Origin: Halobacterium sp. R2-5
GTDB lineage: Archaea > Halobacteriota > Halobacteria > Halobacteriales > Halobacteriaceae
Direction: 5' to 3'
DNA: 64,000 nucleotides
Assembly (NCBI RefSeq): GCF_011734195.1
Contig: NZ_JAANTH010000001.1
Coordinates: 124,001-188,000 of the forward strand
The notes under the pieces are model-generated. The model was given only the letters and a program-made list of their open reading frames with translations. It searched no databases and was not told where the DNA came from. Both the position numbers and the translations under genes were made by a program. Numbering within the stretch: the stretch's first letter is position 1; every line of letters begins with the position of its first letter. Positions 16,893-26,940 of the stretch are shown here, in pieces.

Positions 16893-17153
16893 GTGCACTA
16901 CGTCTACGTGCTGGAGTGCAGCGACGGCTCCTACTACACTGGCTACACCACGGACGTCGAGCGCCGCGTCGCGGAACACGACGCCGGCGACGGCGCGAAG
17001 TATACGCGCGGCCGCACCCCGGTGACGCTCCAGTACGTCGAGTCCTACGAGTCGAAGTCCGCCGCGATGAGCCGCGAGTACGAACTCAAGCAGCTCTCCC
17101 GCCCGCAGAAGGAAGCGCTCGTCGCCGAGCAGGACGACCCGTGGCCGCGGTAG
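16893..17153 (+). CDS. GIY-YIG domain nuclease
   Basis: Small GIY-YIG domain (86 aa) like the UvrC N-terminal and SLX1/YhbQ group. The two signature strands are [17 protein letters not shown], followed by [12 protein letters not shown] with a conserved Arg, and a basic helix [21 protein letters not shown] at 16893 is chosen; an upstream ATG at 16788 would overlap the preceding gene by 67 bases. Likely structure-specific DNA cleavage; substrate unknown. Confidence 0.8.
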   Translation: MHYVYVLECSDGSYYTGYTTDVERRVAEHDAGDGAKYTRGRTPVTLQYVESYESKSAAMSREYELKQLSRPQKEALVAEQDDPWPR

Positions 17154-17732
17154 TCAGTCGTCCGCGCTCGGGGACGCCGCCTCGTCGGCGAGGTCGCGCC
17201 GCCGCGCCGCCTCGACGACCGCTTCGGCGACGCCGTTCACGCGCTCGGCGAGCGATCGGTCGGTGAGCGCGCCGTCCTCGAAGTACCGGGAGGCGTTCCG
17301 GATGCCGACCTGCTCGGGGACGACCTCGGCGTGGACGCCGCGCATCGTGATGCGCAGGTGGTCGAGTGGCGACCCGATGGTGCCGCCGCCGGCGACGACG
17401 ACGAGGCCGACGACGGTGTCCTCGTACTCGTCGTAGCCGCAGTAGTCGTGGAAGTTGTGGAGCGTCGAGGAGAACGTGCTGTGGTAGTTCGGGGAGCCGA
17501 CGACGACGCCGTCCGCGGCCCGTACTCGGGCGAGCAACTCCTCGGCGTCGCCGGAGTCCGCGTCGTCGCGGTCGGGGTGGTACAGCGGGAGGTCGACGCT
17601 CCCGAGGTCGACGTGGTCGGTGTCGGCGCCGGCGCGTTCGGCGGCGGCGAGCGCGTGCTCGATGGCCTGCCGGGTGTAGCTGCCGTCGCGGCGGCTGCCC
17701 GTAACGCCGACGACGAGAGGCGGGGAACCCAT
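17154..17732 (-). CDS. NADPH-dependent FMN reductase family protein
   Basis: Flavodoxin-fold reductase of 192 residues. The N-terminal strand and phosphate loop read VVGVTGSRRDGSYTRQAI, followed by GVVVGSPNYHSTFSSTLHNF, the flavin-contact SPxYHxxxS motif. The ATG at 17732 fits the family start; a longer version would add a non-conserved tail. It is convergent with the GIY-YIG gene, with abutting stops. Likely an NAD(P)H:flavin or quinone reductase. Confidence 0.85.
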   Translation of the reverse strand: MGSPPLVVGVTGSRRDGSYTRQAIEHALAAAERAGADTDHVDLGSVDLPLYHPDRDDADSGDAEELLARVRAADGVVVGSPNYHSTFSSTLHNFHDYCGYDEYEDTVVGLVVVAGGGTIGSPLDHLRITMRGVHAEVVPEQVGIRNASRYFEDGALTDRSLAERVNGVAEAVVEAARRRDLADEAASPSADD

Positions 17733-17863
17733 ACCGCGAGTTCGGGACGAACGGGTAAATTCGGCGTGGTCGCACACGCAACCACCGCCGGCAGTTCGAG
17801 TAGTGCGAGCGACGGGTTTCGCCGACCACAGGGGTTTTGATGCGACGCAGCGACCGTGTACGC

Positions 17864-19234
17864 ATGGACGCCATCTCCTTCGGGACGGACGGCTGGCGCG
17901 CGACCCTGGACGTGTTCACGAGCGAGCGCGTCCGCGCGGTCGCGCAGGCCACCGCGGACTACCTCGACAGCGAGGGCCACGTGGGAGAGACGGTCGCGGT
18001 CGGCTACGACGCCCGCGAGACCTCGTCGGGGTTCGCCGAGGACATCGCGGACGTGCTCGCGGCGAACGGCTTCGACGTCCTGCTGCCCGAGCGGGACCGC
18101 CCGACGCCGCTGGTCGCGCACGCCATCGTCGAGCGCGACCTCGCGGGCGCGCTCGTGGTGACGGCCTCGCACAACCCCCCGGAGTACAACGGCGTGAAGT
18201 TCATCCCGGAGGACGGCGCGCCCGCGCTCCCCGAGGTGACGGAGACAATCGAGGCGAACCTCCGCGAGCCCGTGGAGGGCGACGAGCGCGGCGAAATCAG
18301 CGAGGTGGACTTCGTGACACCGCACGCCGAGCACTGCCGCGACCTGATAGACGCCGACCTCTCTGGGCTGACCGTGGTGTACGACGCGATGCACGGCAGC
18401 GGCCGCGGCGTCACGGACGAACTCCTCGAAGCCGCGGGCGCCGAGGTGATTCGCGAGCGCTGCGAGCGCGACGCGGACTTCGGCGGCACGCCCCCCGAGC
18501 CCGACGAGGCGAACCTCCAGGGGCTGGCGCTCGCCGTCGACGAGCACGACGCGGACTTCGGCGTCGCGAACGACGGTGACGCCGACCGCGTCGCCGTCGT
18601 CACCCCCGAGCGGGGCGTTCTCGACGGCAACCGGTTCTACGCGCTCGCGTACGACTACCTGCTGGAGGACGACTCCGGGCCCGCGGTTCGCACGGTGTCG
18701 ACGACGTTCCTCGTGGACCGCCTCGCGGACGCCCACGGCTGCGAGGTCGTCGAGACCCCGGTCGGCTTCAAGTGGGTCGCGGCGGCGATGGGCGAACACG
18801 ACGCGCTCTTCGCCGGCGAGGAGTCCGGCGGGTACACGATGCGTGGACACGTCCGCGAGAAGGACGGCGTGCTGATGGCGCTGCTGGCGGCCGCCGCGGC
18901 CAGCGAGCGCCCCATCGACGAGCGCCTCGACGCCATCACGGCGGAGTTCGGCGACATCCACCAGGACAAGGTGAGCGTCGACTGCCCGGACGACCGCAAG
19001 CCCGCGGTCCTCGACGAGCTCGAATCCCGGCTCCCCGCGGAAGTCGCCGGGGTGAGCGTCGAGCGCGTCAACGACGCGGACGGCTTCAAAATCCTCCTGG
19101 CGGACGGCTCGTGGCTGCTCGTCCGCCCCTCGGGCACGGAGCCGAAGATGCGGGTGTACGCTGAAGCCGACGGCCCCGACCGCGTCGAAGAACTGCTGTC
19201 GGCGGGCCGCGACCTCGTCGAGCCCCTAGTCTAA
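17864..19234 (+). CDS. Phosphoglucomutase/phosphomannomutase
   Basis: Alpha-D-phosphohexomutase of 456 residues. All four family motifs are visible: active-site serine TASHNP (100-105), metal-binding DGDADR, sugar-binding GEESGG, and phosphate-binding RPSGTEPK near the C-terminus. The ATG at 17864 (MDAISFGTDGWRA) is favoured over an ATG 27 bases upstream. It makes hexose-1-phosphates for nucleotide-sugar, glycoprotein and S-layer glycan synthesis. Glucose versus mannose preference cannot be read from the sequence. Confidence 0.92.
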   Translation: MDAISFGTDGWRATLDVFTSERVRAVAQATADYLDSEGHVGETVAVGYDARETSSGFAEDIADVLAANGFDVLLPERDRPTPLVAHAIVERDLAGALVVTASHNPPEYNGVKFIPEDGAPALPEVTETIEANLREPVEGDERGEISEVDFVTPHAEHCRDLIDADLSGLTVVYDAMHGSGRGVTDELLEAAGAEVIRERCERDADFGGTPPEPDEANLQGLALAVDEHDADFGVANDGDADRVAVVTPERGVLDGNRFYALAYDYLLEDDSGPAVRTVSTTFLVDRLADAHGCEVVETPVGFKWVAAAMGEHDALFAGEESGGYTMRGHVREKDGVLMALLAAAAASERPIDERLDAITAEFGDIHQDKVSVDCPDDRKPAVLDELESRLPAEVAGVSVERVNDADGFKILLADGSWLLVRPSGTEPKMRVYAEADGPDRVEELLSAGRDLVEPLV

Positions 19235-19630
19235 GACGCCGCGGTAGCGCTCCCCTCGCTTCTCGCAGTCGAAGCCCAGCGACTCGTAGAACGGCTTCAC
19301 GTCCGGGTCGAAGTCCGCGGTGAGCGGCGTCCACTGCTCCGCGGCGAACTCCACGAGCGCGCTGCCGACGCCGTTCGCGCGGCGGCGCCGCCGCACCGCG
19401 ATTGCCTCGACGTGCGCTCCGTCGTCACGGCGGACGGCGACGAGCGCGCCGACGATGCGGTTGTCGTGGTCGGCGACGACGGCGGTGCCGGCGTCGATGC
19501 GGCGCTCGGCGGTCTCGGCGCTCAGTTCCAGGTTCGCGCCGTCGAGGACGCGCATCACGCCGAGGTGGTCGCGGGGGGACGCCCGCCGGACGAGCACGTC
19601 CCCGGGACCCTCGACCGGCACGCTACCCAC
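19226..19630 (-). CDS. GNAT-family N-acetyltransferase
   Basis: The 134-residue protein has the GNAT layout: LVRRASPRDHLGVMRVLDG at the start, the VGALVAVRRDDGAHVEAIAV strands, the acetyl-CoA loop RRRRRANGVGSALV, and PFYESLGF near the end. The start overlaps the end of samp2 by 8 bases, so the two are probably translated together. Its acceptor is unknown; the coupling hints at a link to the ubiquitin-like modifier. Confidence 0.88.
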   Translation of the reverse strand: MGSVPVEGPGDVLVRRASPRDHLGVMRVLDGANLELSAETAERRIDAGTAVVADHDNRIVGALVAVRRDDGAHVEAIAVRRRRRANGVGSALVEFAAEQWTPLTADFDPDVKPFYESLGFDCEKRGERYRGVLD

Positions 19631-19820
19631 CCCGAATGAGCCGCAGCACCCGCACGTGCTCGGCGTCGACCGGCTGGTCCTCCGGGACGGGCGCGCCGTC
19701 GACCATCACGGAGACCTCGTGCGGGCTCAGGTCGACTTCCGCGAGGAGGTCGGCGTACGTCTCGTCGGTCACGTCGAACTCGTGGGTGTCCTCGCCGACA
19801 ACCTCGACGGTCACGCGCAT
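19623..19820 (-). CDS. samp2: Ubiquitin-like small archaeal modifier protein SAMP2
   Basis: Beta-grasp protein of 65 residues beginning MRVTVEVVGEDTHEFDV and ending LRLIRGG. The C-terminal di-glycine is exactly at the end, as needed for adenylation by the E1-like UbaA. SAMP2 is established in haloarchaea both as a protein modifier and as a sulfur carrier for tRNA thiolation. SPHEVSVMVDGAPVPEDQPV is the family hallmark. Confidence 0.93.
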   Translation of the reverse strand: MRVTVEVVGEDTHEFDVTDETYADLLAEVDLSPHEVSVMVDGAPVPEDQPVDAEHVRVLRLIRGG

Positions 19821-19888
19821 ACTCGAGACAAGCGCGCGAGCCGCCTTAGGCGCCGCGATTGGAGTGATCGAGCGGCAGCCGTCGGCGG

Positions 19889-20950
19889 TCAGGCGGCAGG
19901 CGCGGCGTCACTGCGGCGGCGACGCTGGAAGTGTCGGTAGGCCGCGATGGCGACGCCGCCGATGCCGAACAGGAGGACGACGAGCTCCACGAGCTCGCCG
20001 AGCACGGGAATGTAGCCGAGGAGGTGGACGACGAGCACGCCGACGAACAGCGCGACCCAGCGGTTCGCGCGGTCGGCGAGCGAGAGCAGCCACGCGCCGA
20101 CGGCGTACGACCCCCAGACGAACCCGAGCAACAACAGGAGGACGTAGAGGAAGATGCCGAAGAGCGCGACGGGGATGCCGACGATGGTGAACACGAGGAG
20201 GACGAGGACGAACGGCGTCCCGACGAGCGTGAGGAAGCCGGCGCCGAGCGCGTGCAGCGGCGAGTTCGCGGTGGCGTCGGCGACGGTCGCGGACACGCCG
20301 GGGAGCGCGACGAGCAGGAGCGCGCCGACGAACAGCGTGAGCGCGAGGAGGTACAGCGTCAGCAGCCAGTTCGCGATGCTGGGCAGCGGGGAGACGTGCA
20401 TCGAGCCGAGGTCCGGGTCGTGGCGGATTTCGCCGTCGACGGTGGCGCCCTCGGCCTGCGTGAACTCGCCGTCGTAGACGAAGTCCCCGCCGACCGACGC
20501 GGTCGGCGTCAGCGAGACGCTGCCCGCGCCGACCCGGACCGTGCCGTCGACGGTGCCGGCGAGCGTGAACGACCCGGCGCCGGCGCGGACGTCCCCGGTG
20601 ACCGTGCCGGACTCGGTAACGACGATACTGCCCCCGGCGACGTCGACGTCCTCCTCGACCGTGCCGGCGATGCGTATGGACCCGGCGGCACCGCCGACGT
20701 CGCCGGTGACGGTACCCGATTCAGTGATTTCGACGGAGCCGGCGAACGCTTCGAGGTCGCCTTCGACGGTCCCGCGGACGACGACCGTGCCGCCGGTCGC
20801 CTGCAGGCCGTTCGTGACGGTTTCGCCTTCCTCGACGACGATGGTGCCGCCGGCGCGTTCGTCGGCGGCGGCGACGCCAGCGAACGTAGAGACGGCGAGG
20901 GCGACGACGAGGACGGCCGCGAGCGCGCGGCGGAGGGCGGGCGAGCGCAT
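19889..20950 (-). CDS. Bactofilin-like polymer-forming protein with membrane domain
   Basis: Protein of 353 residues with a signal peptide or first helix (1-30, ends VAAADERAG), then a region of about 150 residues of short repeated beta units such as GTVTGDVGGAAGSIRIAGTV, characteristic of polymer-forming right-handed beta helices. The C-terminal half has five or six membrane helices and ends in a basic cytoplasmic tail. The beta domain is expected outside the cell. It may form a surface scaffold; no direct function is known. Confidence 0.82.
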   Translation of the reverse strand: MRSPALRRALAAVLVVALAVSTFAGVAAADERAGGTIVVEEGETVTNGLQATGGTVVVRGTVEGDLEAFAGSVEITESGTVTGDVGGAAGSIRIAGTVEEDVDVAGGSIVVTESGTVTGDVRAGAGSFTLAGTVDGTVRVGAGSVSLTPTASVGGDFVYDGEFTQAEGATVDGEIRHDPDLGSMHVSPLPSIANWLLTLYLLALTLFVGALLLVALPGVSATVADATANSPLHALGAGFLTLVGTPFVLVLLVFTIVGIPVALFGIFLYVLLLLLGFVWGSYAVGAWLLSLADRANRWVALFVGVLVVHLLGYIPVLGELVELVVLLFGIGGVAIAAYRHFQRRRRSDAAPAA

Positions 20951-21101
20951 GCGAGAGATGACAGCGGACGCGAACTTAAATCTGCGTGTCAGGCGGTGGG
21001 CGCGGCGAACGGCGGGCCGGAGCCGGGAGAGCGAGCGGAGTGGCCGAGCGGTCGGACGCGGTCTCGCGGAGTTTAAGGCCGGGTAGCCTCTGGGTCGACG
21101 C

Positions 21102-22073
21102 ATGGCAGACGCCGCGGGCGGCCGGCAGGAAATCTGGGTGGAGAAGTACCGACCGCAGAGCCTCGAGGACATCGTCGGGCACCCCTCCATCACGGACCGA
21201 CTGGAGAGCTACGTCGCCCGCGACGACCTCCCGCACCTCCTGTTCGCGGGGCCCGCGGGCACCGGGAAGACGACCGCCAGCATCGCCATCGCGAAGGAGA
21301 TCTACGGCGACGACTGGCAGGACAACTTCCTCGAACTGAACGCCAGCGACGAGCGCGGCATCGACGTCGTCCGCGACCGCATCAAGGACTTCGCGCGCAC
21401 CTCCTTCGGCGGCTACGACCACCGCATCATCTTCCTCGACGAGGCCGACGCGCTCACCGACGACGCACAATCAGCGCTCCGCCGCACGATGGAGCAGTTC
21501 TCGGACAACACCCGCTTCATCCTCTCGTGTAACTACTCCTCGAAGATCATCGACCCGATCCAGTCGCGGTGTGCGGTGTTCCGGTTCTCGCCCATCGACG
21601 ACGACGCGGTCGCCGCCCACCTCCGCGATATCGCGGGCCGCGAGGACCTCGAATACACGGAGGACGGCATCGACGCGCTCGTGTACGCCGCGGACGGCGA
21701 CATGCGCCGCGCCATCAACGCCCTGCAGGCGGCCTCCGCGACGGGCGACGTCGTCGACGAGGAGACCGTCTTCGCCATCACGGCGACCGCCCGCCCCGAG
21801 GAGATCGAGGACATGGTGACGGAGGCCATCGCGGGCGACTTCACGGCCGCGCGCTCGACGCTCGACGACCTCATCTCGAAGCGCGGGCTCGCCGGCGGCG
21901 ACATCATCGACCAAGTACATCGCTCCATCTGGGAGTTCGACGTCGAGGAGGCGGCCGCCGTCCGGCTGCTCGACCGCCTCGGCGAGGCCGACTACCGCAT
22001 CGCGGAGGGCGCCAACGAGCGCGTCCAGCTCGAAGCGCTGCTCGCGTCGGTGGCGCTGAACGCGCGGGAGTAG
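21102..22073 (+). CDS. rfcS: Replication factor C small subunit
   Basis: AAA+ clamp-loader subunit (323 aa) that opens PCNA on primed DNA. Visible: [15 protein letters not shown] box, Walker A GPAGTGKT (50-57), Walker B with DEAD (113-116), sensor 1 SCNYSSKI and the arginine-finger SRC (155-157). No intein interrupts the Walker A site, although inteins are common in haloarchaeal RFC genes. The gene is preceded by a 150-base divergent spacer. Confidence 0.96.
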   Translation: MADAAGGRQEIWVEKYRPQSLEDIVGHPSITDRLESYVARDDLPHLLFAGPAGTGKTTASIAIAKEIYGDDWQDNFLELNASDERGIDVVRDRIKDFARTSFGGYDHRIIFLDEADALTDDAQSALRRTMEQFSDNTRFILSCNYSSKIIDPIQSRCAVFRFSPIDDDAVAAHLRDIAGREDLEYTEDGIDALVYAADGDMRRAINALQAASATGDVVDEETVFAITATARPEEIEDMVTEAIAGDFTAARSTLDDLISKRGLAGGDIIDQVHRSIWEFDVEEAAAVRLLDRLGEADYRIAEGANERVQLEALLASVALNARE

Positions 22074-22119
22074 TCGACGCGAAGGCGGGGTTCTTCCCGC
22101 TGTGCCCGCACGAGCGAGT

Positions 22120-22434
22120 ATGGCAGACCTCACCGAGTACCAGGAGAAGGTCATCGAGGCCATCTCGACGTTCGACGACGTGCCGATGGCGCTTTTGTAC
22201 TACGCGCCGAACGGCCCGGAGATGTTCCTCCAGAACGACTACCGGGACCGCGACGACGTCTCCCCGCACGTCGGCCTGCTGGCGGCGTACACCATCCAGG
22301 TCGCCCGGGACAGCGGCCACGACACCAGCGAGATTCTGCGCGCGGCCGACGACAAGATCCACGAGTGGGCCGAGGAGGGCGTCGCCATCACCGCCGAGGA
22401 GCGCGGCGGCCCGGACTTCGACGCAGAGGACTAG
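22120..22434 (+). CDS. Conserved haloarchaeal hypothetical protein (104 aa)
   Basis: MADLTEYQEKVIEAISTFDD starts a predominantly helical acidic protein with ALLYYAPNGPEMFLQNDYRD and a helical C-terminus. ATG at 22120 is preferred over one 18 bases upstream because of its likely position relative to transcription start. It follows rfcS by 46 bases and may be co-transcribed. No recognised domain. Confidence 0.75.
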   Translation: MADLTEYQEKVIEAISTFDDVPMALLYYAPNGPEMFLQNDYRDRDDVSPHVGLLAAYTIQVARDSGHDTSEILRAADDKIHEWAEEGVAITAEERGGPDFDAED

Positions 22435-22910
22435 TTCAGCGCCCAGTACGCGTAGTTCAGGTACGACGCGAACGCCACCCACGCGAGGTACGGGACGAGC
22501 AGCGCGCCGGCTGCGGGCCGCACGCGCCAGAACGCCGCGAGCGTGGCGGCGATGAGCGCGAGCAGCGCGGCGATGACGGCGAGCCCGCCCGCGATGTTCT
22601 GGTCGCCGAAGAAGACGAGCGTCCACGCGACGTTGAGCACGTACTGCGCGAGGAACAGCCCGAACGCCAGTTTCCGCCGGCGGCCGCGGCCGTCGCGGAG
22701 CACGAGGTAGACGGCGACGCCGAGCAGCGTGAACAGCGCCGTCCACACCGGCCCGAACACCCAGCTCGGCGGCGCGAACGCCGGCTGGACGAGCGTGTCG
22801 TACCACGTGCCGCTGCCGGTGGCGGTGACGAGCGCGGGGGAGGCGCCGACGGCGTTACAGACGACGACGGCGAGCGCGACGCCCGGGAGGTCGTCCCGCG
22901 AGAGGTCCAT
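22431..22910 (-). CDS. TspO/MBR family membrane protein
   Basis: Five-helix protein of 159 residues with family features: WYDTLVQPAFAPPSWVFGPVW, YVLNVAWTLVFFG and the end WVAFASYLNYAYWALN. TspO proteins bind tetrapyrroles and sense oxygen or stress in bacteria; in haloarchaea the ligand is not known. The end overlaps the convergent upstream gene by 4 bases. Confidence 0.92.
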   Translation of the reverse strand: MDLSRDDLPGVALAVVVCNAVGASPALVTATGSGTWYDTLVQPAFAPPSWVFGPVWTALFTLLGVAVYLVLRDGRGRRRKLAFGLFLAQYVLNVAWTLVFFGDQNIAGGLAVIAALLALIAATLAAFWRVRPAAGALLVPYLAWVAFASYLNYAYWALN

Positions 22911-22964
22911 ACGGGCCGTTCGGCGGCCAGCGACTAAACTGCTCGCAGCAGCAGTCGAGCGGCG

Positions 22965-24014
22965 CTACTCCCGGAGCGCTTCGGGCGGGCCGCCCGGGAG
23001 TTCGTCCCGGTCGTGGGGCGCGAAGAAGTCGGGGCCGGGGCCGACGGGCACGAGCCGCTTGGGGTTGAGGTGGTCGTGGCTGCGGTAGTAGTGCTGCTTG
23101 ACGTGGTCCATGTTGAGGGTGTCCTCGACGACCGACGACTCACGGGTCGCTTCGCTCCCCGTTCGTTCGTTCGGCGCCCCCTCACTTGGTCCGGCGGCGC
23201 CCAGCTGGCAGAGTTCGCGGAGGTACGGCCAGAGGTTGTCGTAGTCGACGATGCGCTTGCGGTTGCACTTGAAGTGCGTGTGGTAGACCTCGTCGAAGCG
23301 GTACAGCGTGGTGAACATCGCGACGTCAGCCTCCGTGAGCACGTCGCCCGCGAGGTAGCGCTGGTCGGCGAGCACGTCGTCGTAGTGGTCGAGCGCCTCG
23401 AAGAGGTCGGAGACGGCGTCGTCGTAGGCTTCCTGGGTGTCCGCGAAGCCGGCGCGGTAGACGCCGTTGTTGATGGGGTCGTAGATGTCGTCGACGAGTC
23501 GGTCGACGTCTTCTTGGTAGCCCTCGGGGTAGAGGTCGACGTCGCGCTCGGCGTAGTCGTCGAACGCCACGTCGAGCATCCGCATGATCTCCTCGCTCTC
23601 GTTGTTGACGATCGTGTCGGCCTCCGTGTCGTACAGCACCGGTACCGTGACGCGGCCCGTGTACTCGGGGTCCGCTTGGGCGTACACCTCGCGGAGGTAG
23701 TCGGAGCCGAAGAGGTGGTCGGGGGTGGCGCCGGGCTTGTCAGCGTCGAACTCCCAGCCCTGGTCGTAGCGCACGGGGTCGACGACGCTCACGGAGACGG
23801 CGTCGTCGAGTCCCTTGAGCTTGCGCGTGACGAGCGTGCGGTGCGCCCACGGGCACGCGTAGGAGACGTAGAGGTGGTAGCGCCCGGATTCGGCGGGGAA
23901 GTCCTCGCCGACCCAGTCGCGGAACGACGTCTCCTCGCGCTCGAACTCGCCGCCCTCGCCGTGGTCTATCATCTCCGCCTCGGTTCGCCACTCGCCGTCG
24001 ACCATGCGTCCCAT
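22965..24014 (-). CDS. Glutathionyl-hydroquinone reductase-like (ECM4/YqjG) with in-frame palindromic insertion
   Basis: Glutathione-transferase-fold enzyme (349 aa). Thioredoxin-like domain motif [20 protein letters not shown] carries the catalytic Cys; the helical domain has [20 protein letters not shown] and [13 protein letters not shown], then the conserved [13 protein letters not shown] and [10 protein letters not shown]. Haloarchaea usually use gamma-glutamylcysteine rather than glutathione, so the physiological thiol is open. Between LREL and NMDH an extra block of roughly 20 residues (about 277-296) is present where relatives have a few; residues 284-292 derive exactly from bases also found in the spacer element at 11601-11627. 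ATG at 24014 is the family start. Confidence 0.9.
   Translation of the reverse strand: MGRMVDGEWRTEAEMIDHGEGGEFEREETSFRDWVGEDFPAESGRYHLYVSYACPWAHRTLVTRKLKGLDDAVSVSVVDPVRYDQGWEFDADKPGATPDHLFGSDYLREVYAQADPEYTGRVTVPVLYDTEADTIVNNESEEIMRMLDVAFDDYAERDVDLYPEGYQEDVDRLVDDIYDPINNGVYRAGFADTQEAYDDAVSDLFEALDHYDDVLADQRYLAGDVLTEADVAMFTTLYRFDEVYHTHFKCNRKRIVDYDNLWPYLRELCQLGAAGPSEGAPNERTGSEATRESSVVEDTLNMDHVKQHYYRSHDHLNPKRLVPVGPGPDFFAPHDRDELPGGPPEALRE
23139..23165 (-). repeat. 27-bp fragment of the 3'-end element inside a coding gene
   Basis: Bases 23139-23165 are identical to 11601-11627 in the spacer after tatC1. In the gene they encode nine residues, RTGSEATRE, in frame. The central part is a CGGGTCGCTTCGCTCCCCG near-palindrome. 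Confidence 0.85.
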
Positions 24015-24156
24015 ACCCGGGGAGAGGCACGCCGGCCGTTTAGCCGTTGAGGGCGCGGCCCGACTCGCCGGGTGCGCGGGCCCCGAATCCCCCGAATCCG
24101 GGCTCGCGAGTTCGCCCCGGAACTGTTTTACTCGTCGGTCGGCCACAATACTGGTA

Positions 24157-26940
24157 ATGAGCGACCTCGAGTCGGCGTACCGCCTCGACTACTTCGAGGA
24201 CGAAGGCTTCCACCGACGGGAGTGTACCGAGTGCGGCGCGCACTTCTGGACGCGCGATCCCGACCGCGAAACGTGCGGCGAACCGCCCTGCGAGGACTAC
24301 CAGTTCATCGACGACCCCGGATTCGACGAGGAGTACACGCTCGAGGAGATGCGCGAGCGCTTCCTCTCCTTCTTCGAGGACCACGGTCACGAGCGCATCG
24401 ACCCGTACCCGGTCGCGGCGAACCGGTGGCGCGACGACGTGCTGCTGACGCAGGCCTCGATTTACGACTTCCAGCCGCTGGTGACCTCCGGCCAGACGCC
24501 GCCGCCCGCGAACCCCCTCACGGTCAGCCAGCCCTGCATCCGGATGCAGGACATCGACAACGTCGGGAAGACGGGCCGGCACACGATGGCGTTCGAGATG
24601 ATGGCCCACCACGCGTTCAACACGCGGGAGGACGCCGAAGAGGAGTACGCCTACGAGGGCGAGGTGTACTGGAAGGACGAGACCGTCGAGTACTGCGACG
24701 AGTTCTTCGCGGACATGGGCGTCGACCCCGAGGCCATCACGTACATCGAGGACCCGTGGGTCGGCGGCGGCAACGCCGGGCCCGCCTTCGAAGTCATCTA
24801 CAAGGGCGCGGAGCTGGCGACGCTGGTCTTCATGTCGATGGAGCAGGACCCCGACGGCGAGTACGAGATGAAGGACGGCAACCGCTACAGCCCGATGGAC
24901 ACGTACATCGTGGACACCGGCTACGGGCTGGAGCGCTGGACGTGGGTCAGTCAGGGGACGCCCACGGTCTACGAGGCCATCTACCCGGAGACCATCGAGT
25001 TCCTGAAAGCGCAGGCGGGCATCGAGCACACCGAGGAAGAAGAGGAGCTCATCCACCGCTCGGCGAAGCTCGCGGGCAACCTCGACATCGACGAGGCCGA
25101 GGACATCGAGGCCGCCCGGGACAACATCGCCGACCAGCTCGGCGTCGAGACCGAGCGCCTGCTGGAGCTCGTGCGCCCGCTAGAGGACATCTACGCCATC
25201 GCCGATCACTCCCGCGTGCTCGCGTACATGTTCGGCGACGGCATCGTGCCGTCGAACGTCGGCACGGGCTACCTCGCTCGCATGGTGCTGCGCCGCACCA
25301 AGCGCCTCGTCGACAACGTCGGCGCGGACGTGCCGCTGGACGAGCTCGTGGACATGCAGGCCGAGCGCCTCGGCTACGAGAACCGCGACACCATCCGGAA
25401 CATCGTCCGCAGCGAGGTCGAGAAGTACGCTGAGACGCTCGAGCGCGGCGGCCGGCGGGTGCGCCAGCTCGCCGAGGAGTACGCCGAACGCGGCGACCCC
25501 ATCCCGGCCTCCGAGCTCATCGAGCTGTACGACTCCCACGGCATCCAGCCGGACATGGTCGAGGACATCGCGAGCGAGGTCGGCGCGACCGTGGACGCGC
25601 CCGACGACTTCTACTCGCTGGTCGCCGAGCGCCACGACACGGGCGGCGCGCTCGCGGAGGCCGAGCAGACGGACGACCGGCTGGACGACCTCCCGGAGAC
25701 GGAGCCGCTGTACTACGACGACCCGTACCGCTCGGAGTTCGAGGCGGTCGTGCTCGACGTCTTCGAGCGCGAGGACGACGGCGAGACGGTGTACGACGTG
25801 GTGCTCGACCAGACGATGTTCTACCCGGAGGGCGGCGGTCAGCCCGCCGACCACGGGACGCTCGCGACGGACGACCAGTCGGTCGACGTGGTCGACGTCC
25901 AGAAGCGCGACGACGTGGTGCTCCACCGCACCACCGACGACCCCGGGAAGGGCGAGTTCGTGCGCGGCCAGATCGACATGGAGCGCCGCCAGCGCCTGAT
26001 GGCCCACCACACGGCGACGCACGTCGTGATTCACGCGGCGCGACAGGTGCTCGGCGAGCACGTCCGGCAGGCCGGCGCCCAGAAGGGCACGGACAGCTCC
26101 CGCATCGACGTGCGCCACTACGAGCGCATCGACCGGGAGACCGAGAAGCAGATCGAGCGCGTCGCCAACGAGGTCGTGCGGGAGAACACGAGCGTCCAGC
26201 GCGAGTGGCCCCACCGCCACGAGGCCGAGGAGAAGTTCGGCTTCGACCTCTACCAGGGCGGGATTCCGGCGGGCGAGAACATCCGCCTGATCCACGTCGG
26301 CGACGACGTGCAGGCCTGCGGCGGGACGCACGTCAATCGCACGGGCGAAATCGGCTCCATCAAGATTCTGAACACCGAGCGCGTGCAGGACGGCGTCGAA
26401 CGCATCACCTTCGCCGCCGGTCCCGCCGCAATCGAGCACACGCAAGAAATCGAGGACGACCTGCTGGCGGCCGCGGAGACGTTCGACGTGGCGCCCGACG
26501 AGGTGCCGGAGACGGCCGAGCGCTTCTTCACGGAGTGGAAGGAGCGCGGGAAGACCATCGAAGACCTCAAAGAGCAGGTCGCGGAGGCCCGCGCGTCCGG
26601 CGGCGGCGACGGCGAAGAGGTCGAGGTCGGCGACGTCACGGCGGTCGTCCAGCGACTCGACGGCGACATGGACGAGCTGCAGGCGACCGCGAACGCGCTC
26701 GTCGACTCCGGGAAGATCGCGGTCGTCGGCTCCGGACAGGACGGCGCGCAGTTCGTCGTCGCGGTGCCCGACGGCGCCCCCGTGAACGCGGGCGAGGTCG
26801 TCGCCGAGCTCGCGGGCGTGGTCGGCGGCGGCGGCGGCGGCCCGCCGGACTTCGCGCAGGGCGGCGGCCCCGACACCGAGAGCCTCGACGACGCGCTGGA
26901 GCGCGCGCCCGAGATTCTGCGGGAAGTCGCGAGCGCGTAA
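24157..26940 (+). CDS. alaS: Alanyl-tRNA synthetase
   Basis: Class II synthetase of 927 residues that charges tRNA-Ala. The archaeal-type N-terminus has a zinc-binding segment [16 protein letters not shown] and GEPPCEDY; motif regions include [11 protein letters not shown] and [18 protein letters not shown]. The editing domain carries [17 protein letters not shown] and [13 protein letters not shown], and a C-terminal Ala domain with a Gly-rich turn (VVGGGGGG) ends the protein. The ATG at 24157 lies 27-33 bases after CTGTTTTACTC, a likely TATA box. Confidence 0.97.
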   Translation: MSDLESAYRLDYFEDEGFHRRECTECGAHFWTRDPDRETCGEPPCEDYQFIDDPGFDEEYTLEEMRERFLSFFEDHGHERIDPYPVAANRWRDDVLLTQASIYDFQPLVTSGQTPPPANPLTVSQPCIRMQDIDNVGKTGRHTMAFEMMAHHAFNTREDAEEEYAYEGEVYWKDETVEYCDEFFADMGVDPEAITYIEDPWVGGGNAGPAFEVIYKGAELATLVFMSMEQDPDGEYEMKDGNRYSPMDTYIVDTGYGLERWTWVSQGTPTVYEAIYPETIEFLKAQAGIEHTEEEEELIHRSAKLAGNLDIDEAEDIEAARDNIADQLGVETERLLELVRPLEDIYAIADHSRVLAYMFGDGIVPSNVGTGYLARMVLRRTKRLVDNVGADVPLDELVDMQAERLGYENRDTIRNIVRSEVEKYAETLERGGRRVRQLAEEYAERGDPIPASELIELYDSHGIQPDMVEDIASEVGATVDAPDDFYSLVAERHDTGGALAEAEQTDDRLDDLPETEPLYYDDPYRSEFEAVVLDVFEREDDGETVYDVVLDQTMFYPEGGGQPADHGTLATDDQSVDVVDVQKRDDVVLHRTTDDPGKGEFVRGQIDMERRQRLMAHHTATHVVIHAARQVLGEHVRQAGAQKGTDSSRIDVRHYERIDRETEKQIERVANEVVRENTSVQREWPHRHEAEEKFGFDLYQGGIPAGENIRLIHVGDDVQACGGTHVNRTGEIGSIKILNTERVQDGVERITFAAGPAAIEHTQEIEDDLLAAAETFDVAPDEVPETAERFFTEWKERGKTIEDLKEQVAEARASGGGDGEEVEVGDVTAVVQRLDGDMDELQATANALVDSGKIAVVGSGQDGAQFVVAVPDGAPVNAGEVVAELAGVVGGGGGGPPDFAQGGGPDTESLDDALERAPEILREVASA

